Shown here in pieces: positions 1 through 6,209 of a stretch of 7,530 nt of DNA. The notes under the pieces are model-generated. The model was not told the origin of the DNA. It saw only the letters and a program-made list of their open reading frames with translations, and searched no databases. This DNA is from Candidatus Glassbacteria bacterium RIFCSPLOWO2_12_FULL_58_11 (GTDB lineage: Bacteria; Gemmatimonadota; Glassbacteria; GWA2-58-10): NCBI GenBank assembly GCA_001780825.1, contig MFIX01000041.1, forward strand, positions 1 to 7,530. Direction: 5' to 3'. Position 1 is the first letter of the stretch. Each line of letters opens with the position of its first letter. The translations under genes and the position numbers were made by a program.

Positions 1-627
1 GGGGTGATGACGGCCAGCCAGGGCCTGCTGAACAGCGTGATCGAGGAGAAAAGCTCGCGGGTGATCGAGGTCCTGCTCTCCGCGCTCAGCCCGTTCCAGC
101 TCATGTGCGGTAAAATTCTGGGGCAGACCGCGGTAGGGCTCACCCTGATCGCCGCCTATGGGAGCGCGGCCTATGGAGCGGCGCTGTACAAAGGTATCGG
201 GGACATCCTGACCGGGGAAATCGCGGTATATTTCGCCCTCTATTCCCTCCCCGGTTTCCTGCTCTACGCCAGCCTTTTCGCGGCAATCGGCTCGGCCTGC
301 AATACGGTCAAGGAATCCCAAAGCCTGATGGGCCCGATCATGATGTTCCTGATGCTGCCGATGTTCGCCTGGTTCTATATCGTCCAGCACCCGCAGGATA
401 CCCTGGCGATAATCATGTCTTATTTCCCGCCCATGACACCGATGATCATGATCCTGCGCATCGCCGTCGACCCTGACATCAGTTTCCTGGAAATTATCGG
501 TTCGCTGCTGCTGCTCTTGGCCTCCGTGACGGTGGTTATCTGGGCCGCGGCCAAGGTATTCCGCACCGGCATCCTGATGTACGGCAAGCCGCCCACGCCC
601 CGCGAACTCCTGCGCTGGCTGCGCTAG
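1..627 (+). CDS. ABC-2 type permease, NatB-like, 3' part only (cut by window start)
   Basis: This is the C-terminal ~208 residues of a transmembrane subunit of an ABC-2 exporter. The reading frame is open from base 1 (GGG), so the GTG at 4 and ATG at 7 are internal codons and not the start. The visible part opens with the conserved cytoplasmic coupling segment of the family (GLLNSVIEEK, then SRVIEVLLSALSPFQL and a GK-G motif). Several hydrophobic helices follow, and the protein ends in a basic tail, RELLRWLR. Over this span it matches the next gene at about 136 of 202 aligned residues by hand count. The two therefore look like tandem duplicates and probably pair as a heterodimer with a separate ATPase encoded upstream. 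The substrate cannot be read from the sequence; relatives export sodium, drugs, lipids or peptides. The family call is firm. Confidence 0.9.
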   Translation, partial: GVMTASQGLLNSVIEEKSSRVIEVLLSALSPFQLMCGKILGQTAVGLTLIAAYGSAAYGAALYKGIGDILTGEIAVYFALYSLPGFLLYASLFAAIGSACNTVKESQSLMGPIMMFLMLPMFAWFYIVQHPQDTLAIIMSYFPPMTPMIMILRIAVDPDISFLEIIGSLLLLLASVTVVIWAAAKVFRTGILMYGKPPTPRELLRWLR

Positions 628-701
628 GCTCGGTATAGTGACTCTGCTGCGTGAGTTATGTCCTGTTTCTTACTGGTAGATTATCCACCCATCGAATACT
701 G

Positions 702-1985
702 ATGAATAATAAAATCCTCATAGTCGCTCTGCGGGATTATGCCGAGACTGTCAAAACAAAAACTTTTCTGTTCAGTCTCCTTCTCCCGCCGCTGGTGGTC
801 GGCCTGATCTTCACGTTTAGCGGGCGCTTCCAGAGAAAGGCCGTTCCCGAGCCGCAGCCGGAGCGAAGACTGGCGGTGCTCGACCTGTCCGGGGAAATCT
901 CCGCCGACCTGGACAGCGCTTTCAACCGTTACCGGCGATCCGGCTCCCGCGAACAAGTGAGCGTCCGCTTCTATGGTCCCGGCGGCGACAGCCCTGAAAA
1001 AATCCTCGGTGAACTGAAAGAGCAGGTCCACGAGGGCCGGTACGATGCGCTGCTGGTGCTCGAAAAGGAGGCCCTGGAGAGCGGGGATACGGCACGGCTG
1101 TTCACCGGGGCTGTCGAGAACCCCGAGTTCCTCGCCGTTGTCCGCAATCTGTTGAACCAGGGCGTGACAGACAGCCGTTTCCGCAGCCATGGTTTGTCAC
1201 CTCAGGAAATCGCCGGGCTGCACTGCGGGAAAGCGCTGCAAACGATCAAGCTGGCGGAGAGCAAAACTGCTCCGCGCGGAGAACCCGCGCCGGAGAAAAA
1301 ACCGGACCGGGCGCACTCGCTGATCCTACCCTCTGCCTTCATGATGCTCATGCTGATTGGCATCATGCTTTCGGGACAGGGTCTGCTGAACAGCGTCATC
1401 GAGGAAAAGGCTTCGCGGGTAATCGAGGTGCTGCTGGCCGCGCTCAGCCCGTTCCAGCTTATGGCCGGCAAAATCATCGGGCAGGCGGCCATAGGCTTGA
1501 CCCTGCTCGGAACCTGGGCGGCGCTGGCTTATGGAGTGCTGCTGTATAAGGGAATGGGTGGAATATTAAGCGGCGGCCTTGTGTGGTGTTTCATTATATA
1601 TTTCGTTCTCGGCTTCCTGCTTTACTCCTGCCTTTTCGCGGCGATCGGCGCGGCCTGCAACACTCTCAAGGAATCCCAGAACCTGTTGACACCGGTGATG
1701 CTGCTCCTTATGCTGCCGATGATTTTCCAGCGCTACATTGTCCAGCACCCGCAGGATCCCTGGGTGATCGCCATGTCTCTTTTTCCACCGCTCACTCCGC
1801 TGGTGATGCTGGTAAGGATCGCGGTGGACCCTGCTCTCGGTATCCTGGAAATTATCGCCTCGATGCTGGTGCTCGGCGCCGCCGTTCCTGTAGTGATCTG
1901 GGCCGCGGCCAAAATCTTCCGCACCGGCATCCTGATGTACGGCAAAACGCCCTCGCCCAGGGAAATCCTGCGCTGGCTGCGCTAG
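702..1985 (+). CDS. ABC-2 type permease, NatB-like (complete paralogue of the preceding gene)
   Basis: A complete membrane subunit of 427 residues if started at the ATG at 702. The frame is open back to a GTG at 651, but the extra 17 residues look unlike a permease N-terminus. Starting at 702 gives MNNKILIVALRDYAETVKTK, a typical ABC-2 opening with a basic amphipathic stretch before the first membrane helix. Neither start has a clear Shine-Dalgarno sequence. The layout is one N-terminal helix (about residues 21-40), a polar extracytoplasmic domain of roughly 160 residues, then about five helices from residue ~207. The coupling segment GLLNSVIEEKASRVIEVLL lies between the first two of these helices. 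This is the usual ABC2_membrane_3 / COG1668 arrangement. It follows its paralogue by 74 bp, so the two are probably cotranscribed. No ATPase is visible here and the substrate is unknown. Confidence 0.92.
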   Translation: MNNKILIVALRDYAETVKTKTFLFSLLLPPLVVGLIFTFSGRFQRKAVPEPQPERRLAVLDLSGEISADLDSAFNRYRRSGSREQVSVRFYGPGGDSPEKILGELKEQVHEGRYDALLVLEKEALESGDTARLFTGAVENPEFLAVVRNLLNQGVTDSRFRSHGLSPQEIAGLHCGKALQTIKLAESKTAPRGEPAPEKKPDRAHSLILPSAFMMLMLIGIMLSGQGLLNSVIEEKASRVIEVLLAALSPFQLMAGKIIGQAAIGLTLLGTWAALAYGVLLYKGMGGILSGGLVWCFIIYFVLGFLLYSCLFAAIGAACNTLKESQNLLTPVMLLLMLPMIFQRYIVQHPQDPWVIAMSLFPPLTPLVMLVRIAVDPALGILEIIASMLVLGAAVPVVIWAAAKIFRTGILMYGKTPSPREILRWLR

Positions 1986-1988
1986 GAT

Positions 1989-2143
1989 TGATGGTCTCGT
2001 AAAAAGTCCGATTTCGGATAGCAAAGTAAAAAGCTCCAGATACGAGGCGGGCAATGATCGAGGAATGAGGCGTACTTAATGGTACGCCGCAATGACGAGA
2101 TTAGCCGCACAACGAAGTAGATGGACTTTTTACGAAGCTATCA
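1989..2143. repeat. MITE-like palindromic element with terminal inverted repeats
   Basis: A noncoding element of about 155 bp. Its ends, 1989-2009 and the reverse complement of 2123-2143, match at 18 of 21 positions and share the core TCGTAAAAAGTCC. An inner stem GGCGTAC/GTACGCC (2069-2075 with 2082-2088, 6-base loop) sits near the middle, and the arms between pair only imperfectly. The same six bases AGGATT occur at 1984-1989 and at 2143-2148, just overlapping each end, which would fit a target-site duplication. The left copy overlaps the stop codon of the upstream permease, so the element lies immediately behind that gene. It encodes no protein. The right end carries a T5 run after GGAC, so a transcript folding here might also terminate. 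From memory, similar ~150-bp elements with this end sequence occur in several environmental bacterial genomes; I could not check this. Confidence 0.7.
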
Positions 2144-2172
2144 GGATTAGTCCCCGAAGAGCGGGATAGTTC

Positions 2173-2274
2173 TCACTTTAATTGCCCGTTGCGGCTTAAT
2201 GGGAGCTCGGCCTCGGCCGTGGTCCCGGCGCCCGGTACGCTGTGGTTCTTGATCGATCCGCCGTAGCCGGCCAA
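2173..2274 (-). pseudogene. Remnant of a histidine kinase C-terminus (HATPase_c end)
   Basis: In one minus-strand frame the bases just after the HD-GYP stop codon read 33 codons and then TGA (2173-2175). The peptide begins LAGYGGSIKNHSVPGAGTTA and ends in an acidic-Leu-Pro-Leu segment plus a short tail. This matches the final part of sensor-kinase ATPase domains: the GG-I strand, the PG-GTT G2-box region and the closing LPL strand. No kinase sequence precedes it, because upstream the frame runs into the HD-GYP gene in a different register and shows nothing kinase-like. The simplest reading is a 3' remnant of a lost or recombined kinase gene once located here. A coincidental match is possible because the piece is short, but the order and spacing of the conserved residues argue against that. 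It is not expected to be expressed. Confidence 0.55.
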
Positions 2275-2276
2275 CC

Positions 2277-3536
2277 TCAGGTGCTGACAATCTGGCTGCC
2301 GAGCATCAAGATGAATTTCTTCATCAGCGTCTGCTCGAAATCATCCTCGGTCTTGGCGATGATTTTCAGGGCGTCGAACGGCGAGAGGGCCTTGCGGTAG
2401 GGACGGTCGGTGGTCAGGGCATCGTAGACATCGACAATCGAGGAAATCTGGCCGTAGAGGGAAATTTCATCACCCTTCAATCCATTAGGATAGCCGTTTC
2501 CGGAGAGCCTTTCGTGGTGCTGCGATACAATGGACAGCACCTCATCCGGAAGGTCGGGATTGTCTTTCAGCAGCTCCACGCCCCGGTTCACATGCGTTTT
2601 GACCACCTCGTATTCGCTTTCATTCAGCTCCTCCGGCTTGTTGATCAGTTTCGGATCGAGCTGGCTTTTGCCGATATCGTGGAGCGAGCCGCCCAGCGCT
2701 AGCAATTCCAGGTCCGGGCTCCGGAAAAGCCCAATCGCCGAGCCCAGCCCGACACACAGCGTGCAGACATTGAGCGAATGCACGTAGGTGTAAAAATCGA
2801 AGGCATGGATCCGCATCAGCGTATAAAAGGAGGATTCGTTTTCCATGATGAAATCCACCGTGGTATTCACCATGTTCCGCAAATTCTTGATCTTTTCTCC
2901 GCTCCTGGGGTCCGCCAGCATCTCCTGAATCATGATCTTGCTCAGCTCCTTCAGGATTATGGCTTTCTGCCGGACTCTTTTGCCGTTTTCCGGCGCCCCG
3001 CCGCCCCCTCCCTCGAACAGCTTCTGCAACAAAGCCTGGTATTTCCCCAAGTCTTCCATCTTAATCATGACTTCCTTATTGCAGTGGCTGACATTTTCAT
3101 CCAGGTGCCAGGGCCCCTCGGGATTCTGCTCGAATTCCGGGAAAAGGCGGGTCCTGTTCTGCCTTCTGCAAAAAACCGGGAATTCCAGCTCCAGGCCCGA
3201 AAGAAGCAGGCTGCCGTTCACGGCGAAATAATTCTCCATTATATCATGGTAATGGGCCACTTCCACCGGGTGGGTGATCGGCCGCGCTTCCTCATCCTCT
3301 GCGCTTTCCGCATGGATTTTCTTGCAGTAGTTCTCGAAGCGCTTCAGGTCCCGTCTCTCCAGATACAGCAAGTCCACCCTGCTGTCTATCAAATTATCCA
3401 GATGCTCCTGACTGAATCTGTAGCTCGCTTTGCGGTAAAGTACGAAATTATCCGCCTGCTTGAGGTACAGATCGAAATCCGGGTATGAGTTCACCTGGAT
3501 ATTTCTCAAGGGTACCGGAAGATAATCCTTCTCCAT
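2277..3536 (-). CDS. HD-GYP domain protein, probable cyclic-di-GMP phosphodiesterase
   Basis: A 419-residue cytoplasmic protein with no signal peptide or membrane helix. Residues ~1-75 resemble the N-terminal domain often found ahead of HD-GYP modules (LR, DFDLYLK, FVLY, LLYLERRDL). A poorly conserved middle section ends in a five-glycine linker near residue 175. The HD-GYP domain fills about residues 230-405. Its metal and signature residues are present: His253, the His286-Asp287 pair in LHDIGK, Lys290, His315, His340-His341 in QHHERLSGNGYP, GNGYP at 346-350 and Asp369 in DVYDALTTDRPYR. The family hydrolyses c-di-GMP to pGpG or GMP. An intact site suggests activity, but this is not proven. 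There is no receiver domain, so its input is unclear. The start is ATG at 3536, ten bases after GGAGGAG; an in-frame TTG at 3566 lies upstream of that ribosome site and is less likely. Confidence 0.93.
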   Translation of the reverse strand: MEKDYLPVPLRNIQVNSYPDFDLYLKQADNFVLYRKASYRFSQEHLDNLIDSRVDLLYLERRDLKRFENYCKKIHAESAEDEEARPITHPVEVAHYHDIMENYFAVNGSLLLSGLELEFPVFCRRQNRTRLFPEFEQNPEGPWHLDENVSHCNKEVMIKMEDLGKYQALLQKLFEGGGGGAPENGKRVRQKAIILKELSKIMIQEMLADPRSGEKIKNLRNMVNTTVDFIMENESSFYTLMRIHAFDFYTYVHSLNVCTLCVGLGSAIGLFRSPDLELLALGGSLHDIGKSQLDPKLINKPEELNESEYEVVKTHVNRGVELLKDNPDLPDEVLSIVSQHHERLSGNGYPNGLKGDEISLYGQISSIVDVYDALTTDRPYRKALSPFDALKIIAKTEDDFEQTLMKKFILMLGSQIVST

Positions 3537-3546
3537 AACTGCCTCT

Positions 3547-3553
3547 CTCCTCC
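3547..3553 (-). promoter_or_regulatory. Ribosome binding site of the HD-GYP gene
   Basis: Read on the minus strand this is GGAGGAG, a near-perfect Shine-Dalgarno sequence ten bases before the ATG at 3536. It decides the start: the alternative TTG at 3566 lies upstream of this site. Confidence 0.8.
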
Positions 3554-3589
3554 AATCTCTGGTCAATCCGCCGTACGGGACACAAATTC

Positions 3590-3618
3590 ATTTTAAACAT
3601 GAAAATCGTAAATATCAA
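3590..3618 (-). promoter_or_regulatory. Sigma70-like promoter of the HD-GYP gene
   Basis: On the minus strand a TTGATA -35 box (3618-3613) and a TAAAAT -10 box (3595-3590) are separated by exactly 17 bases. Each box matches the consensus at five of six positions. Transcription would start near 3583, giving a leader of about 47 bases before the ATG at 3536. The region is AT-rich compared with the flanking genes. This is the best promoter in the window by sequence, but it remains a prediction. Confidence 0.6.
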
Positions 3619-3679
3619 GGATTACGTTCAATATAATGCCGCTCTGTTCAGTTTGCTTTCACGCTGCACCGGGCGAATC

Positions 3680-3707
3680 TTGACTTATCATTTGAGCGTG
3701 GTACAAT
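3680..3707 (+). promoter_or_regulatory. Sigma70-like promoter of the oxidoreductase gene
   Basis: TTGACT (3680-3685) and TACAAT (3702-3707) with a 16-base spacer. Transcription would start near 3714, leaving a leader of about 98 bases before the ATG at 3812. It points away from the HD-GYP promoter about 60 bp to its left, so the two genes are divergently transcribed from one intergenic region. Confidence 0.55.
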
Positions 3708-3785
3708 CCTTTTATTCTCTCAATCCCCTCGCTCAGGCTATACGGCGCGGCCCAACAGCGCGGAAACCGCTGTCGGCAAGCCGCG

Positions 3786-3797
3786 GAAACCGGTTTC
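3786..3797. promoter_or_regulatory. Perfect 12-bp palindrome, possible LacI-family operator
   Basis: GAAACCGGTTTC is a perfect palindrome ending three bases before the AAGGAG ribosome site of the oxidoreductase gene. LacI/GalR-type regulators typically bind symmetric sites with a central CG and AAAC-type half-sites, which this resembles. Its left half also lies within a 10-base direct repeat, GCGGAAACCG, present at 3760-3769 and 3783-3792. It lies about 70 bases downstream of the predicted transcription start, where a repressor could act as a roadblock or mask the ribosome site. No regulator gene is visible in the window, so the assignment is inference. Confidence 0.35.
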
Positions 3798-3811
3798 AGC
3801 AAGGAGAAAAA

Positions 3812-4870
3812 ATGGCTCAAAAGGGCGCCAGACTCGGCTGGGGCATCCTCGCCGCGGGTAAGATCGCCCATAAGTTTGCCCGCGGCATCCTTCACTCGGC
3901 CACCGGCCGGATCGCCGCGGTGGCGAGCCGCGATGCCGGGCGCGCCGAGGCCTTTGCCGGGGAATTCGGTATTGCCAGGCATTACGACAATTACCAGGCG
4001 CTGCTCGAGGACCGCGAGGTGCGGGTGGTGTATGTGGCCACCCCCCACCCATTTCATGCCGAATGGGCGATACGGGCCGCCGAGTCGGGCAAGCACGTGC
4101 TGTGCGAGAAACCCATCGGCATGAACCGGCGCGAGGCGGAGGCGATCGTGGAGGCGGCCCGCGCCAATGGGGTCTTCCTGATGGAGGCTTTCATGTACCG
4201 CTGCCAGCCCCAGACCGCCAGGCTGGTCGAGCTGGTGCGCTCCGGTATCCTGGGGGAGGTGCGCGCCATCCGGGCCTCTTTCAGCTACCTGGGCAAATAC
4301 GACCTGGAGGGTCTCAAGCTCAATAAGCGCCTCGGCGGCGGCGGAATCCTGGATGTCGGCTGCTATCCGGTCAGCCTGTCCCGCCTGCTGGCCGGAGCAG
4401 CCAGCGGCAAGGCTTTCGCCGAGCCGCTGGAGGTGCGGGGCCAGGCCCGCTTGAATCCTCAAACCGGAGTGGATGAATACGCCACCGCCCTTCTAAGTTT
4501 CCCCGGTGGTATCCTGGCCGAGCTGGCAGCGGGAGTGCAGTTGGCCCGGGACAATACGGCCACGGTGTACGGTACCGCGGGAAGGCTCGAAATCCCCTCG
4601 CCCTGGTTCGGCGGCGGGATCGAGGGCGGTGTCAGCCGGCTGGTGGTACGGAGCAATGAGGGTGAAGTAGTGCAGGAAATCGAGATCGTCACGCGCGAAT
4701 GGCTCTATGCGCTGGAGGCCGACACGGTAGCCGCTAGCCTGGACCGCGGAGAGGCCCCGCCGCCCGCGATGGGCTGCGCGGACACGCTTGGCAACATGGA
4801 AACCCTGGACCGCTGGCGCGGCTGCGTGGGCCTCGAGTACGAGAGCGACCAACGGCGCGGCCGGACCTGA
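3812..4870 (+). CDS. Gfo/Idh/MocA family NAD(P)-dependent oxidoreductase
   Basis: A 352-residue cytoplasmic dehydrogenase of normal family length. The N-terminal Rossmann domain (residues ~8-125) begins WGILAAGKIA, the dinucleotide loop, and carries the family EKP motif at 99-101, with Lys100 as the likely catalytic residue. MEAFMYR (124-130) and GGGGILDVGCYP (175-186) follow in the C-terminal sheet domain. Tyr185 occupies the position often held by His in this superfamily, as in the dihydrodiol dehydrogenase / 1,5-anhydrofructose reductase-like branch. The substrate is probably a sugar, polyol or dihydrodiol, but it cannot be fixed. The start is the ATG at 3812, preceded by AAGGAG (3801-3806) with a five-base gap. 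The frame extends back to 3599, but that part crosses the promoter and lacks homology-like sequence. The gene appears monocistronic, with an AT-rich gap after its stop. Confidence 0.9.
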   Translation: MAQKGARLGWGILAAGKIAHKFARGILHSATGRIAAVASRDAGRAEAFAGEFGIARHYDNYQALLEDREVRVVYVATPHPFHAEWAIRAAESGKHVLCEKPIGMNRREAEAIVEAARANGVFLMEAFMYRCQPQTARLVELVRSGILGEVRAIRASFSYLGKYDLEGLKLNKRLGGGGILDVGCYPVSLSRLLAGAASGKAFAEPLEVRGQARLNPQTGVDEYATALLSFPGGILAELAAGVQLARDNTATVYGTAGRLEIPSPWFGGGIEGGVSRLVVRSNEGEVVQEIEIVTREWLYALEADTVAASLDRGEAPPPAMGCADTLGNMETLDRWRGCVGLEYESDQRRGRT

Positions 4871-4905
4871 TAATTGACAGGGTCGTGATCTTTCAACGAA
4901 ACATT

Positions 4906-4942
4906 CAGCGCACTGATATTGTATAATATTCTCGAAGCGCTG
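4906..4942 (+). promoter_or_regulatory. TATAAT box flanked by an inverted repeat (possible promoter/operator)
   Basis: A consensus TATAAT (4922-4927) lies between CAGCGC (4906-4911) and its reverse complement GCGCTG (4937-4942). There is no good -35 box at the right distance, so any promoter here would need an activator or would be weak. The arms could form a stem in RNA or a two-part protein site. It lies about 130 bases before the outer-membrane barrel gene. This is a weak call. Confidence 0.3.
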
Positions 4943-4987
4943 TTGCAAAAAATGCCGGTTCCCTTTAATATTAATCGATTTGATAAT

Positions 4988-5016
4988 TTGAAACGGAATT
5001 TATGGTACCATTAAAT
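4988..5016 (+). promoter_or_regulatory. Candidate promoter of the barrel-cupredoxin genes
   Basis: TTGAAA (4988-4993) and TTAAAT (5011-5016) are separated by 17 bases. The spacer region carries a perfect 10-bp palindrome, ATGGTACCAT (5002-5011), which touches the -10 box and is a position where a repressor could bind. A second palindrome, TTAATATTAA, lies just upstream at 4965-4974. Transcription would begin near 5023, giving a leader of about 32 bases. The -10 box is poor (four of six), so confidence is low; the TATAAT at 4922 is a competing candidate. Confidence 0.35.
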
Positions 5017-5054
5017 TTACACGTCCCCAGCACTCTTTCGTGGCGACAAAGCCG

Positions 5055-6191
5055 ATGAAAAAATTTTGTCTGCTCTGCCTGCTTCTCTTTTTAACACTGA
5101 TCTCTCTTCCTCAGAGCGCCGCCGCCCAGATCAAATTCTCCGCCCTGACCACCCTGGGCTACACCGGACTGGACCGTGAATCGAAGATCAACGGGATGTT
5201 CCGGGGGGATGATCCGTTCAACCCGGTGCGCGTGACCCTCTTCATGGAGGACTGGATAAACCCGCGCCTGGGGGTATTCATCGAATTCCTCTGGGACCAG
5301 GGGGCCTCCCATTCCGGCAGCGATACCAAGCCGCGGATCAACGGGGCCTATGCCGTAGCCCGGCCGTTCGACACCGACGCCTTTCTGCTCAAGATCGGGA
5401 TGATCCCCTCCTCTTTCGGCACCTGGGCCCCCAGGACCTACGCCGACCGCAACCCGCTGGTCGGCCTGCCCCTGGCTTACCACTACCGGACGCCGCTTAA
5501 AAGCAGCCAGGTGCCGCTCGATGTCGATGAGCTGCGGACCTGGCGGACAAACCGCGGGCTGCCGCTGGCCTACGATTCCTGCTGGGACCACGGCGTGGAG
5601 GCTTTCGGCTTTATCTCCTGGTTCGAGTACTCCCTGGCCCTGACCAAGTCCTCGATCTCCAGCCCAGCGGCTTACAATAACGGCGGCTTCCAGGTCCTGA
5701 CCCGGCTGGGTGTCAAGCCGCTGACCGGACTGCGGCTAGGAGTGTCTCTGGAGCGCGGCAGTTATCTGGATAAGGGCGCCACGGGGCTCCCGGCGGGTAA
5801 GAAGGAAGAAGACGCTTATCAGGAGGCGATAAATTTCGATTTCGGTTACAGCTACGGCCATACCCAAATCTATTCCGAGCTGGCCAAAATCTGGTGGGAG
5901 AGCCCGAATCTGGAGGATGACCTGACCAGCACCTCCTGGTACGTCGAGCTGAAACAGGTCCTGTTTCCCGGCTTTTACGCCGCCGTGCGCTACAACCGTT
6001 TTACTTACAACAGCCTCACCGGCTCGGATGGCGTCTCTTTCGACTGGGGCGACAATGTTACCCGAGTCGAGAGCGGGCTGGGCTACACTTTTACCAAGGG
6101 GGTGCTGCTCAAACTGGACTGGCAGCACAACCGGATCGACACCCGGCCGAATGTGGATTTACTGTGCACACAGCTGGTCCTGACCTTTTGA
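5055..6191 (+). CDS. Outer-membrane beta-barrel protein (porin-like), hypothetical
   Basis: A 378-residue secreted protein. Residues 1-24 form a classical signal peptide: KK, a leucine-rich core, then SAAA before Gln25. The mature part alternates polar and hydrophobic residues, is rich in aromatics and ends in TF. A C-terminal Phe after a last amphipathic strand (LVLTF) is the usual outer-membrane barrel insertion signal. A block near residues 112-147 (KIGMIPSSFGTW, NPLVGLPLAYHY) resembles a conserved stretch of uncharacterised porin-like proteins. About 16 strands would fit the length. The mature chain has two cysteines, Cys176 and Cys371, uncommon in barrels. The ATG at 5055 gives the best signal peptide; the in-frame GTG at 5040 adds five residues. 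Neither has a visible ribosome site. The cupredoxin gene follows after 18 bases, so they are likely cotranscribed. Whether it forms a pore, and for what, is unknown. Confidence 0.75.
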   Translation: MKKFCLLCLLLFLTLISLPQSAAAQIKFSALTTLGYTGLDRESKINGMFRGDDPFNPVRVTLFMEDWINPRLGVFIEFLWDQGASHSGSDTKPRINGAYAVARPFDTDAFLLKIGMIPSSFGTWAPRTYADRNPLVGLPLAYHYRTPLKSSQVPLDVDELRTWRTNRGLPLAYDSCWDHGVEAFGFISWFEYSLALTKSSISSPAAYNNGGFQVLTRLGVKPLTGLRLGVSLERGSYLDKGATGLPAGKKEEDAYQEAINFDFGYSYGHTQIYSELAKIWWESPNLEDDLTSTSWYVELKQVLFPGFYAAVRYNRFTYNSLTGSDGVSFDWGDNVTRVESGLGYTFTKGVLLKLDWQHNRIDTRPNVDLLCTQLVLTF

Positions 6192-6209
6192 AACCGTGAG
6201 TAAGCCTCC

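Noticed and set aside
651..701. GTG start adding 17 residues to the second permease
   Set aside because: The added residues do not resemble a permease N-terminus; the ATG at 702 gives the normal family opening.
2151..2166. CCCCGAAGAGCGGG considered as a terminator hairpin
   Set aside because: The stem is only about four base pairs and no T run follows on either strand.
3537..3566. TTG start at 3566 for the HD-GYP gene
   Set aside because: It would translate through the strong GGAGGAG ribosome site that clearly serves the ATG at 3536.
3760..3792. Two copies of GCGGAAACCG considered as a CRISPR-like repeat
   Set aside because: Only two 10-base copies with a 13-base gap, inside a gene leader; far too short and few for an array.
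3599..3811. In-frame 71-codon N-terminal extension of the oxidoreductase from an ATG at 3599
   Set aside because: It crosses the predicted promoter and palindrome, has no ribosome site and no family-like sequence, while ATG 3812 has AAGGAG at the right distance and begins the Rossmann domain.
3659..4462. Minus-strand 267-codon open frame opposite the oxidoreductase
   Set aside because: It is a GC-rich antisense shadow with low-complexity composition and no recognisable domain; the plus-strand frame has full family motifs.
4874..4879. Perfect TTGACA directly after the oxidoreductase stop codon
   Set aside because: No -10 box at 15-19 bases; the nearest TATAAT is 42 bases away, so it is not a promoter by itself.
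5040..5054. GTG start adding five residues to the barrel protein
   Set aside because: It has no ribosome site and delays the basic KK that normally opens a signal peptide; not excluded, only less likely.
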